Notes: generated by a model not told the origin, from the letters alone. Shown: positions 1 through 5,951, counted from the stretch's first letter. The stretch is DNA of 6,918 nucleotides from Clostridia bacterium (GCA_017397605.1 JAFQII010000115.1:1-6918); one strand, 5' to 3'. Numbers and translations: made by a program.

Positions 1-491
1 GGGAAGACCGCAAAAACAAAAAATCCTCCGAGAGCGTCATCGTCGACAATGTCGAAGGATGTGCGGTCAAATTTGCCAAATGTTGTTCGCCGCTTCCCGG
101 TGACCGTATCATCGGATTTATCACCAAGGGCTACGGCATTTCGATTCACAAATACGACTGCATCAACGTGCAAAGCGGCTTGAAACGCGCCGAGGACCGC
201 GACCGCTGGGTGACCGCATCGTGGACCGCACGTGCCGAAAAGCGCTCATTGGGCGGATTTGAAGTGCACCTCAATGTGTTTGCGACCTATACGCCGAGCA
301 TCATTGCCGAGATTTCGGTCGCTCTGCGCGATATGAAAGTGGAGATCAGTTCTGTTTCCACCAAGGAAAACGCAGATTCCATCGTTCTCAATTTCGGTAT
401 CCGATGCAGTGATGCGGATCACGCAAACAATATTATTTCCGCACTCCGCAAACTCAAAAACGTCTATGACGTTACCAGAGGCAACGGATAA
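1..491 (+). CDS. relA: RelA/SpoT-family bifunctional (p)ppGpp synthetase/hydrolase, C-terminal part (5' truncated)
   Basis: Only the last 162 codons are present, read in frame from base 3 to the TAA at 489-491; the hydrolase, synthetase and TGS domains lie outside the window. The visible part starts in a lysine-rich linker. It continues with the Rel zinc-finger/RIS domain: a Cys at visible residue 20, the CC pair at 27-28 followed by SPLPGD, the run GFITKGYGISIH and the DC pair at 52-53. It ends with an ACT domain (about residues 86-162, starting GGFEVHLNVFATYTPSIIAEI split across a beta-alpha unit). In Rel proteins these domains sense ribosome state and regulate synthesis versus hydrolysis of the (p)ppGpp alarmone in the cytoplasm. 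A GTG at 168 is internal, not a start, because the conserved domain extends upstream of it. The downstream neighbour is dtd, 17 bases away, the same order as relA-dtd in Bacillus. Family assignment is secure; which catalytic activities remain cannot be judged from this end. Confidence 0.95.
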   Translation, partial: EDRKNKKSSESVIVDNVEGCAVKFAKCCSPLPGDRIIGFITKGYGISIHKYDCINVQSGLKRAEDRDRWVTASWTARAEKRSLGGFEVHLNVFATYTPSIIAEISVALRDMKVEISSVSTKENADSIVLNFGIRCSDADHANNIISALRKLKNVYDVTRGNG

Positions 492-508
492 GAAAGGTTA
501 TCACATTC

Positions 509-961
509 ATGAAAATAGTTGTACAACGCGTGCACCGCGCCGTTTGTACCGTCGAGGGGAAGGTCGTGTCCGAAATCGGGCGCGGCATTCTCGCTTTTGT
601 CGGGATTGCGGACTGCGACACGCAAGAGGATCTGCAAAAGGGAAGCTATAAGCTTGCGGGTCTGCGTATTTTTGAAAATGGAGAGGGCAAGCTGTCACTT
701 TCGACGACCGATGTCGGCGGTGAGATGATGCTGATCTCCAACTTCACCCTGTTGGGACGTGTGCAAAGGGGATTCCGACCTGACTGCACACACGCCGCAA
801 GACCGGAGATTGCAAGCCCGATGTACGATGCTTTTTGCGACGCGGTTGCAGAAACTGTTCCCGTCAAACGCGGCATCTTCGGGGCAGATATGCAGATCAG
901 TGCCGAATTAGACGGACCCGTCAATCTCGTCATTGACACAGCGGAGCTGTTAAAGAAATGA
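509..961 (+). CDS. dtd: D-aminoacyl-tRNA deacylase (DTD), with variant signature motifs
   Basis: This protein of 150 residues, normal for DTD, hydrolyses D-aminoacyl-tRNAs (and Gly-tRNA-Ala in the family) as a cytoplasmic homodimer, removing mischarged amino acids. Visible marks are the N-terminal MKIVVQRV, the LRIFENGEGK segment, SNFTLLG at 77-83, RGFRPD at about 87-92, GIFGADM at 122-128 and DGPV at 135-138. The Gly-Pro (136-137) that carries the cross-subunit Gly-cisPro chirality filter is intact, as is Thr80. The usual SQxTL motif reads SNFTL, and the usual NxGPxT motif reads LDGPVN, so three hallmark residues differ. The ATG at 509 is preceded by AGAAAGG at 491-497, about 11 bases upstream. 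The TGA stop overlaps the hemZ ATG (ATGA, 958-961), which suggests translational coupling. Family assignment is firm; activity with the altered motifs is not established here. Confidence 0.95.
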   Translation: MKIVVQRVHRAVCTVEGKVVSEIGRGILAFVGIADCDTQEDLQKGSYKLAGLRIFENGEGKLSLSTTDVGGEMMLISNFTLLGRVQRGFRPDCTHAARPEIASPMYDAFCDAVAETVPVKRGIFGADMQISAELDGPVNLVIDTAELLKK

Positions 962-2439
962 AACTGATCATCGAAAACAAAACACCGTACCTGAACGATT
1001 ATTATTTCCAGACGCTTTGCTTGCTGTATTTTCCGGGCGAGAAATTCTCTGCGGATGCGTCGGACGAAAACAGCGCGTATTTTCTGCTCGAGCAGCATGA
1101 AAACGGCTTCTTTTGCCGTACAGTGCTGACGCTCGGCGGGCGTGAGGCTGTCGGAACGTTTGACACAACCGGCTATGTCCCGCAGGTCGGGATGGTTGAT
1201 ACGGACTTTGCGTCCATGGCGCTCGGCAAAGCGTATCTGCAAGCGGGAGAATCTCTTTTCGGCTTTGCGCTTCCGTGGGGATATCTGCTGGGACTTCGCC
1301 CCGTCAAACGAGCCAAATACTACCTTGACCGCGGGTACAGCGCAAAAACGGTGCAAAAGCTGTTTACCGACGACTATGACGTCCATCCGCAAAAGGCAAA
1401 ATTAGCCGTCGAGACCGCGTCGTTGGAAAACCAAATGCTCACGGAAATCGGCGAGTTTGACTGCGGATTGTACCTTTCGATCCCGTTCTGCCCGACCAAA
1501 TGCGACTACTGCTCGTTTGTGTCGGTTGCAACACCGCGGTTGTTTGGACTGATTCCGACCTATCTGGAACGGCTGAAAAGAGATTTTATTCTTACCTGTG
1601 CGACGATCCGAGAACTCGGCTTGCGTTTGCGCGCTGTGTATATCGGCGGCGGAACACCGTCGATCTTAAACGAAGAACAGCTTGCCGATCTGCTGGAATG
1701 TATTTCCGCGCATCTGCCGACAGAGCACCTGTTGGAGTTTTCGTTTGAGGCAGGCAGACCCGATACCGTGACGGAACAAAAGCTTGCGTTGCTGAAAGCG
1801 CACGGGGTCAGCCGTATCAGCATCAATCCGCAGACGACGGATGACGCTGTGTTACAACGCATCGGCAGAAAGCATACCGTCGCACAGTTTTTTGACATTG
1901 CAGGCAAAGCCATGCGGATCGGGTTTGACTCCGTCAATGCCGATTTGATTGCGGGTTTGCCGGGCGACAATATGGAGCAATTTCAAAAAAGCCTTGCGGA
2001 TGTCATGCACATCGGCTTTGACAACATCACCGTGCATACGCTGAGCGTCAAAAAATCCGCATCGCTGCGCTTTTGGGAAGGCGGCATGTACGACCCCGCA
2101 GGTGCTTTGGCACGCGACTGCGTCGACTATGCCTACCAAACGCTTACCAAAGACGCATGGATGCCTTATTATCTCTACCGCCAAAAAAACATCATCGGCA
2201 ACGCAGAGAACGTCGGCTACGCAAAAGCAGGCAAGGAAAATCTCTACAATGTGCTGATGATGGAGGAATATTCCACCGTGTTTGCATGCGGTGCGGGCTC
2301 GATCACCAAGCTGGTTTCTCCCTCAAAGGACGAGATCTGCCGCATCGCGTTCCCCAAATATCCGTACGAATATCTCGATGCCGATCACGGCATCCGACGT
2401 TCGGAAATCGATGAGTTTTTCAAAACGTATATCAAGTAA
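958..2439 (+). CDS. hemZ: HemZ-type radical SAM protein (coproporphyrinogen III oxidase-like)
   Basis: This 493-residue protein matches the length and layout of Bacillus HemZ (about 500). A poorly conserved N-terminal region (1-165) is followed by a radical-SAM core. The [4Fe-4S]/SAM-binding motif is IPFCPTKCDYC, with Cys178, Cys182 and Cys185 (CX3CX2C). Further marks are YIGGGTPS around 228-235, FEAGRPDT at 263-270, RISINPQT near 286-293, LIAGLPGD near 330-337 and the HemZ-like C-terminal stretch PYYLYRQKN and NVGY (about 403-421). The family is annotated as oxygen-independent coproporphyrinogen dehydrogenase. However, the position occupied by the extra HemN cysteine after the cluster motif (CxC in E. 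coli HemN) is Phe187 here, so true decarboxylase activity is doubtful. A heme-handling or other radical role is possible. The start is the ATG of the ATGA overlap with dtd, and the flippase gene follows after one base. The family call is strong; the substrate is uncertain. Confidence 0.92.
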   Translation: MKLIIENKTPYLNDYYFQTLCLLYFPGEKFSADASDENSAYFLLEQHENGFFCRTVLTLGGREAVGTFDTTGYVPQVGMVDTDFASMALGKAYLQAGESLFGFALPWGYLLGLRPVKRAKYYLDRGYSAKTVQKLFTDDYDVHPQKAKLAVETASLENQMLTEIGEFDCGLYLSIPFCPTKCDYCSFVSVATPRLFGLIPTYLERLKRDFILTCATIRELGLRLRAVYIGGGTPSILNEEQLADLLECISAHLPTEHLLEFSFEAGRPDTVTEQKLALLKAHGVSRISINPQTTDDAVLQRIGRKHTVAQFFDIAGKAMRIGFDSVNADLIAGLPGDNMEQFQKSLADVMHIGFDNITVHTLSVKKSASLRFWEGGMYDPAGALARDCVDYAYQTLTKDAWMPYYLYRQKNIIGNAENVGYAKAGKENLYNVLMMEEYSTVFACGAGSITKLVSPSKDEICRIAFPKYPYEYLDADHGIRRSEIDEFFKTYIK

Positions 2440-2440
2440 T

Positions 2441-4102
2441 ATGGAACAGACCCAAAACACAAAAAAGAATAAAAGCTTTTTGGTCGAGGCGGGTATCATT
2501 TCGATCTCCAGCTTTGTCGTCAAAATTATCGGCGTACTGTTTAAGATTCCGCTTGCCAATATTTTGGGAAGCCACATGGGCATCTTCAGCGCCGCATACT
2601 CTTTGTACGCCATGCTGTATATGGTGTCGACCAGCGGACTTCCCGTTGCGATCAGCCGCTTGATCGCCGCTTCTGCAAAACGCGGCAGGGAACGCGAGGT
2701 GCAACGCATTTTCCGTGTGTCGCTGACCGTGTTTACGCTCATCGGCGTCATCGCCTCGGCGGCAATGATCGTATTTGCCAAGCCGTTTTTTGCCGTGACG
2801 GGACATGCAGAAAGCGTGACTGCGGCGTATGTCATTGCGCCGACCTTGCTGTTCGTTTGCGTTTGCTCTGCGTTCCGCGGCTATTACCAAGGACTTCATA
2901 ACATGTATCCCACCGCGATCGGTCAGTTGATCGAGGCGGTGTTCAAAATGGGAATGGGCCTGGGTGCGACGCTGTGGGCAAAGCATATCGGTTGGGATGC
3001 GGCAATGCAGGCGGCGTGTGCCGTCAGCGGCATTACGGTCGGTATGATGGCAGAAATGCTGCTTTTGTTTGTCTACCGCGCCTTTACGCGCAAAAAACGC
3101 CCCGCGGGGACGGACCATGATGCGGAAGCAATTTCGCCGCTCACCAAACGCATTCTGATCATCGCTCTTCCTGCGACGATCACCTCGTCAGCGTTGTATC
3201 TTTCAACCTTTATCGATACCGTTCTGATCAAAAAATGCCTGATGTTGGGCGGTGTTGCGGAAGCGGCGGCAGAGGATATGTATACCGCATACACCTCGTA
3301 CTCCACCGCGATCTCTGATCTGATTCCGTCGACACTGGTGTATCCGATCGCAATCAGCGTTTTGCCGCTGGTGTCTGCGGCATTGTCCGTCAAGGATATT
3401 GCAGGCGCCAATAAAAGCATCGAGCAGTCGATCCGCATCAGCGCGATCATCGGTTTGCCCAGCGCGGCGTTTCTCGTTGCATCCGCACCGTCCTGCCTGA
3501 CCTTGCTCTACAGCGGTGCGCTCAATCAATATACCCGTATCGATGCGCTCGCGGTTTCGTCGGGAACGCTGATGATCCTCGCAGTCGGCATCGTCTTTAT
3601 GGCGGTCGTTTCGACGACCAATGCGCTATTGCAGGCGGTCGGCAAAATATGGTTTCCGATGCTGTCCGTCGGTGTCGGCGTGGTTTGCATGGCGGTCATC
3701 GAGTATTTCGGCGTTTCGGGCATGCTCGGCATCTACGGTGCGCCCGTCAGCTCGGTTTGCTGTTACATGATCGCGGCACTGCTCAATCTGTTCTTTTTGC
3801 GAAAGCACACCACGGCAAGGCTGTCGTTGGTTTCGCTGTTCGGCAGACCGACGCTTTGCGCTTTGCTGACCTGCGGCGCTTCCCTCGGTGTATACCATTT
3901 GCTCCGCATGCTGTTGTCGGGCGGCGGAAGAATCGAGGCGTTGGTGTTGTTGCTGTTGACAGGTTTCGTTGCCGTCGCGGTTTACGTTGTGACGATGCTG
4001 CTGTTCAAGGGAATTACCGCTGATGAAGTCCGTCTTTTGCCGATGGGGAACAGACTGGCATCATTCTTGATCAATCGAGGTTGGTTACATGAATCAAATT
4101 GA
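2441..4102 (+). CDS. SpoVB/YabM-type MOP-superfamily flippase (putative polysaccharide or lipid-linked precursor exporter)
   Basis: With the ATG at 2441 the product has 553 residues. It is an integral membrane protein with roughly 13-14 hydrophobic spans and short polar loops. After a short charged head, the first span begins at KSFLVEAGIISISSF, followed by KIIGVLFKIPLANILG, the usual opening of SpoVB/YtgP/MurJ-like proteins. The segment FRGYYQGLHNMYPTAIGQ and the later STLVYPIAISVLPLVSAA are also family-typical. Members of this MOP group move lipid-linked sugar or peptidoglycan precursors across the membrane, and SpoVB acts in spore cortex synthesis. Its place just before mazG matches yabM of Bacillus. 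No clear ribosome binding site is visible; the start lies one base after the hemZ TAA, so re-initiation is likely. An in-frame ATG at 2411 would add ten residues. A longer reading from 2282 lies inside hemZ and is rejected. The family is firm, the substrate unknown. Confidence 0.88.
   Translation: MEQTQNTKKNKSFLVEAGIISISSFVVKIIGVLFKIPLANILGSHMGIFSAAYSLYAMLYMVSTSGLPVAISRLIAASAKRGREREVQRIFRVSLTVFTLIGVIASAAMIVFAKPFFAVTGHAESVTAAYVIAPTLLFVCVCSAFRGYYQGLHNMYPTAIGQLIEAVFKMGMGLGATLWAKHIGWDAAMQAACAVSGITVGMMAEMLLLFVYRAFTRKKRPAGTDHDAEAISPLTKRILIIALPATITSSALYLSTFIDTVLIKKCLMLGGVAEAAAEDMYTAYTSYSTAISDLIPSTLVYPIAISVLPLVSAALSVKDIAGANKSIEQSIRISAIIGLPSAAFLVASAPSCLTLLYSGALNQYTRIDALAVSSGTLMILAVGIVFMAVVSTTNALLQAVGKIWFPMLSVGVGVVCMAVIEYFGVSGMLGIYGAPVSSVCCYMIAALLNLFFLRKHTTARLSLVSLFGRPTLCALLTCGASLGVYHLLRMLLSGGGRIEALVLLLLTGFVAVAVYVVTMLLFKGITADEVRLLPMGNRLASFLINRGWLHESN
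4077..4080 (+). promoter_or_regulatory. Ribosome binding site of mazG
   Basis: GAGG lies eight bases before the ATG at 4089, inside the last codons of the flippase gene. It fixes this ATG as the mazG start and shows that mazG is translated within the upstream transcript. Confidence 0.7.
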
Positions 4103-4895
4103 AATACTCGCTTCCAAAGAGCGGTTTGACTTTGACGATCTGCGTACTGTGGTGCAGATTCTGCGCTCGCCCGAGGGCTGTCCGTGGGACAGAGAGCAGA
4201 CGCACGACAGTATTCGCCAGAATTTTATCGAAGAAGTGTATGAAACGGTCGATGCGCTCGATCGCAAGGACTTGTCCGATATGCGGGAGGAACTGGGCGA
4301 CGTGTTGTTTCAGGTCGCATTCCACGCGTGTATCGAGGAGGAATACGGCAATTTTGACCTCGCGGACGTTTGTGATGAGGTCTGCCGTAAAATGATCATC
4401 CGTCATCCGCATGTGTTCGGCGAGCGTGTTTTTGACAGCGAAGGCAAGGCACTGCGTGATTGGGAGGCGATCAAAGACAAAACGCACGGCGATCAAACCG
4501 CCGAGCAGATTCTGCGCGCAATCCCCAAAGCATTGCCTGCCTTGATGCGTGCGCAGAAGTTGGGCAAAAAATCCCGCAAGCTCGGCTTCGACTGGGAGGA
4601 TGTGCCCGAAGGCATGACCAAGATCAAGGAGGAGCTTGCCGAGGTCGAGGAAGCATTGCAAAACGGAACCGATCGGCAGATCGAAGAAGAGTTTGGTGAC
4701 TTGCTTCTCGCAACTGTCAATGCCGCAAGGCTTGCGGGCGTGGATGCAGAGCTCGCGCTCACACGTGCGTGCGAGAAATACCTGCACCGTTTTTCGCTGG
4801 TTGAAAAGCAATGCTTGCAAACCGGAAATACCGTTGCGCAGACAAAAAGGCAGACCTTATTGAGCTATTGGAAAAACGCAAAATCAGCCGAGTAA
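4089..4895 (+). CDS. mazG: MazG nucleoside triphosphate pyrophosphohydrolase, two tandem MazG domains
   Basis: This 268-residue cytoplasmic enzyme is predicted to hydrolyse (d)NTPs to NMP plus pyrophosphate, cleaning aberrant nucleotides from the pool. Domain 1 (about 15-110) has CPWDREQTH at 31-39, then the metal-binding acids EEVYE (Glu49, Glu52) and EELGD (Glu68, Asp71), and ends with the family-typical RRHPHVF-like RHPHVFGERVF. Domain 2 (about 150-235) has LGFDW at 165-169, then EELAEVEE (Glu182, Glu185) and EEFGD (Glu201, Asp204). Both acid sets are intact. Its length resembles stand-alone E. coli-type MazG. Bacillus YabN at the equivalent locus also carries an N-terminal tetrapyrrole methylase-like domain, and none is present here. 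The start overlaps the flippase gene by 14 bases and has a GAGG site. No terminator is visible after the TAA. Very confident. Confidence 0.96.
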   Translation: MNQIEILASKERFDFDDLRTVVQILRSPEGCPWDREQTHDSIRQNFIEEVYETVDALDRKDLSDMREELGDVLFQVAFHACIEEEYGNFDLADVCDEVCRKMIIRHPHVFGERVFDSEGKALRDWEAIKDKTHGDQTAEQILRAIPKALPALMRAQKLGKKSRKLGFDWEDVPEGMTKIKEELAEVEEALQNGTDRQIEEEFGDLLLATVNAARLAGVDAELALTRACEKYLHRFSLVEKQCLQTGNTVAQTKRQTLLSYWKNAKSAE

Positions 4896-4910
4896 TTGGT
4901 CTATATCACC

Positions 4911-4958
4911 ACTTTTTTGTGAAATAAACAACTTTTTTGCAAAAAAAGTAAAAAAACC
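4911..4958 (+). promoter_or_regulatory. Phased A/T-tract region upstream of the hup promoter (possible UP element or curved DNA)
   Basis: Two identical copies of ACTTTTTTG start at 4911 and 4931, exactly 20 bases apart. A-runs follow at 4941-4947 and 4950-4956. The tracts are spaced at close to one or two helical turns, as in intrinsically bent DNA. The last two fall about 40-55 bases before the inferred transcription start, where RNA polymerase alpha-subunit UP elements sit. The second copy also forms a near-palindrome, ACTTTTTT-GC-AAAAAAAGT (4931-4949). An activating role is inferred. Confidence 0.55.
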
Positions 4959-4960
4959 TC

Positions 4961-4989
4961 TTGCAAAATGTAAATGGATATGGTATACT
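4961..4989 (+). promoter_or_regulatory. SigA-type promoter of hup
   Basis: The -35 is TTGCAA (4961-4966) and the -10 is TATACT (4984-4989), separated by exactly 17 bases, with TGG (4981-4983) forming a TGn extended -10. Transcription would begin near 4996, leaving a leader of about 35 bases before the hup ATG. This is the strongest promoter seen in the window, which fits an abundant nucleoid protein. Confidence 0.85.
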
Positions 4990-5016
4990 ATGCACAGTAA
5001 ATTTGTGAATAACAAA

Positions 5017-5022
5017 AAGGAG
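5017..5022 (+). promoter_or_regulatory. Strong ribosome binding site of hup
   Basis: AAGGAG within AAAAAGGAG lies eight bases before the ATG at 5031, close to the ideal Shine-Dalgarno sequence and spacing. It confirms the hup start and suggests high translation. Confidence 0.85.
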
Positions 5023-5030
5023 TATTTCTC

Positions 5031-5309
5031 ATGACAAAGGCAACTCTTATCGAAATCGTTGCAGAATCCGCAGGTCTCAAGAAAAAAGACGCTGAGGCGG
5101 CTGTCAACGCAGTATTCGGCGCAATCGAAAACGAGCTCGCTACCGGCGGCAAGGTTCAGATCGCAGGCTTTGGTACGTTCAAGGTCAAGGAGCGCGCAGA
5201 GCGTTCGGGCCGCAACCCCAGAACCAACGAGACCATCACCATCAAGGCTTCCAAGCTTCCCGCTTTCGCACCCGGCAAAGCACTCAAGGACGCTGTAGCA
5301 AACGACTAA
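5031..5309 (+). CDS. hup: HU family DNA-binding nucleoid protein
   Basis: This 92-residue protein has the classic HU length and fold order. A helical dimerisation half ([16 protein letters not shown], then a second helix through about residue 38) is followed by [12 protein letters not shown] at 39-50. Next come the beta-arm that enters the DNA minor groove, with the conserved GRNP (60-63) and its intercalating proline, and the C-terminal helix PGKALKDAV (81-89). HU dimers bind and bend DNA with little sequence preference, compacting the nucleoid and assisting replication and recombination. The gene is its own transcription unit, with a near-consensus promoter, strong ribosome site and strong terminator. 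It sits between mazG and rqcP, an arrangement common in Clostridia but not in Bacillus subtilis, where hbs lies elsewhere. Very confident. Confidence 0.98.
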   Translation: MTKATLIEIVAESAGLKKKDAEAAVNAVFGAIENELATGGKVQIAGFGTFKVKERAERSGRNPRTNETITIKASKLPAFAPGKALKDAVAND

Positions 5310-5319
5310 TTTCGATCTT

Positions 5320-5364
5320 ATACATTTCCGGGTGGATCCTCCGCCCGGAAATGTATCTTTTTTT
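5320..5364 (+). terminator. Rho-independent terminator of hup
   Basis: A perfect 13-base inverted repeat (ATACATTTCCGGG at 5320-5332 and CCCGGAAATGTAT at 5344-5356) encloses an 11-base loop. It is followed, after one C, by seven T residues (5358-5364). It begins 11 bases after the hup stop. The T-run is only on the plus-strand side, so it terminates rightward transcription. Confidence 0.95.
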
Positions 5365-5375
5365 GAGTGAACATT

Positions 5376-5618
5376 ATGCGATTGGACAAATATCTCAAGG
5401 TTTCGCGTATTATCAAACGCCGCACCGTTGCCAATGAGGCATGCGACGAGTCGCTGGTCGTCGTCAATGGCAAACGCGCCAAGGCGTCGTATGACGTCAA
5501 GGTGGGTGACGTGTTGGAAATTACGTTCGGCAACCGTACCACCAGGATCCGTGTGCTGTCGATTGCAGAGCACGTCGGCAAAGCCGAGGCGTCCGAGCTT
5601 TACGAAATCCTGTCATAA
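5376..5618 (+). CDS. rqcP: RqcP/YabO-type S4-domain RNA-binding protein (ribosome-associated quality control)
   Basis: This protein of 80 residues is almost entirely one S4 domain. MRLDKYLKVSRIIKRRT at the N-terminus and VVNGKRAKASYDVKVGD (about 29-45) are the two conserved S4 segments, and the length is close to Bacillus RqcP (86). RqcP binds the obstructed 50S subunit with RqcH and helps add C-terminal alanine tails to stalled nascent chains; it resembles the heat-shock protein Hsp15. The ATG at 5376 matches the family N-terminus; a GTG at 5367 is rejected because it adds residues absent from the family. The site GAGTGA (5365-5370) is a modest ribosome binding site directly after the hup terminator T-run, and no promoter is evident between the two genes. 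Family call is strong; the role comes from the Bacillus homologue. Confidence 0.93.
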   Translation: MRLDKYLKVSRIIKRRTVANEACDESLVVVNGKRAKASYDVKVGDVLEITFGNRTTRIRVLSIAEHVGKAEASELYEILS

Positions 5619-5641
5619 ATTTTTGCTGTCTCTCATATGGT
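5613..5641 (+). promoter_or_regulatory. Candidate SigE-type sporulation promoter upstream of yabP
   Basis: TCATAAA (5613-5619) resembles the SigE -35 (kmATAtt), and CATATGGT (5634-5641) resembles the SigE -10 (CATAcAmT), with a 14-base spacer. The CATA core and final T match; the middle of the -10 is weak. Transcription would start about 40 bases before the yabP ATG. It overlaps the rqcP stop codon. It is suggestive because yabP/yabQ are sporulation genes, but the match is partial and unproven. Confidence 0.4.
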
Positions 5642-5668
5642 TGGAGTGTATCAACGCTTGCGATCAAA

Positions 5669-5675
5669 AAGGGAG
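5669..5675 (+). promoter_or_regulatory. Ribosome binding site deciding the yabP start
   Basis: AAGGGAG lies 12 bases before the ATG at 5688 and directly abuts the in-frame ATG at 5676. Its position therefore favours 5688 as the start, despite slightly long spacing. No comparable site precedes the in-frame ATG at 5637. Confidence 0.5.
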
Positions 5676-5687
5676 ATGGTGCAGACC

Positions 5688-5951
5688 ATGAATACAAACG
5701 CGCACAGCCTGACGATGTCCGACCGCAAGGTCGTCAAGATCACGGCGGTATCCGAGGTGTTGTCTTTTGATGAGACGACGGTCAGCATGTCCGTCGGCGA
5801 AAGTGTGCTTACAGTCAGCGGGAGCGGACTTTCTGTTTCCAGCTTGTCGCTCGAAAACGGCGAAGTCACCGTCTGCGGACTGATCGACGCTGTCGTTTAT
5901 CTGGACGGAACCAAACGCAAAAAAGGCTTTGGCAGATTTTTGGGCACATGA
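5688..5951 (+). CDS. yabP: YabP family sporulation protein
   Basis: With the ATG at 5688 the product has 87 residues, close to the family length. It is soluble and beta-rich with no membrane span. Visible family features are HSLTMSDRK near the N-terminus, VVKITAVSEVLSFDE (about 15-29), an alternating hydrophobic stretch VLTVSGSGLSVSSLSLENGE and then VCGLIDAVVYLD before a basic C-terminus. YabP belongs to the YabP/YqfC group, known from spore formers and expressed in the mother cell in Bacillus; its biochemical role is not known. The frame is open upstream to an ATG at 5637, which would give 104 residues, but homology begins near residue 6 of the 87-residue form and the ribosome site favours 5688. 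TGA overlaps the yabQ ATG (ATGA, 5948-5951). A candidate SigE promoter lies upstream. Good confidence in family, moderate in start. Confidence 0.87.
   Translation: MNTNAHSLTMSDRKVVKITAVSEVLSFDETTVSMSVGESVLTVSGSGLSVSSLSLENGEVTVCGLIDAVVYLDGTKRKKGFGRFLGT

Noticed and set aside
646..1392. Minus-strand open frame of 248 codons opposite dtd and hemZ
   Set aside because: It crosses two firmly identified plus-strand genes and resembles no protein family; it is a shadow frame.
2282..2440. Upstream extension of the flippase reading frame into hemZ
   Set aside because: The extra residues are basic and Ser-rich, are encoded within conserved HemZ sequence, and precede the family N-terminus; the ATG at 2441 is the better start.
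2432..3118. Minus-strand open frame of 228 codons opposite the flippase gene
   Set aside because: His/Arg-rich shadow composition with no recognisable domain, fully inside a secure membrane-protein gene.
4071..4820. Long minus-strand open frame of 249 codons opposite mazG
   Set aside because: It mirrors mazG almost end to end, has low-complexity composition, no ribosome site or family resemblance, and arises from codon bias of the plus-strand gene.
4931..4956. Palindrome with A/T runs after mazG as a terminator
   Set aside because: The stem is nearly all A-T with only a two-base loop and is followed by A-runs rather than T-runs, so it is unlikely to terminate rightward transcription.
5319..5324. 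TATACA in the hup terminator as the -10 of an rqcP promoter
   Set aside because: The best upstream partner at correct spacing is TAGCAA, a poor -35, and any transcript would begin inside the terminator hairpin.
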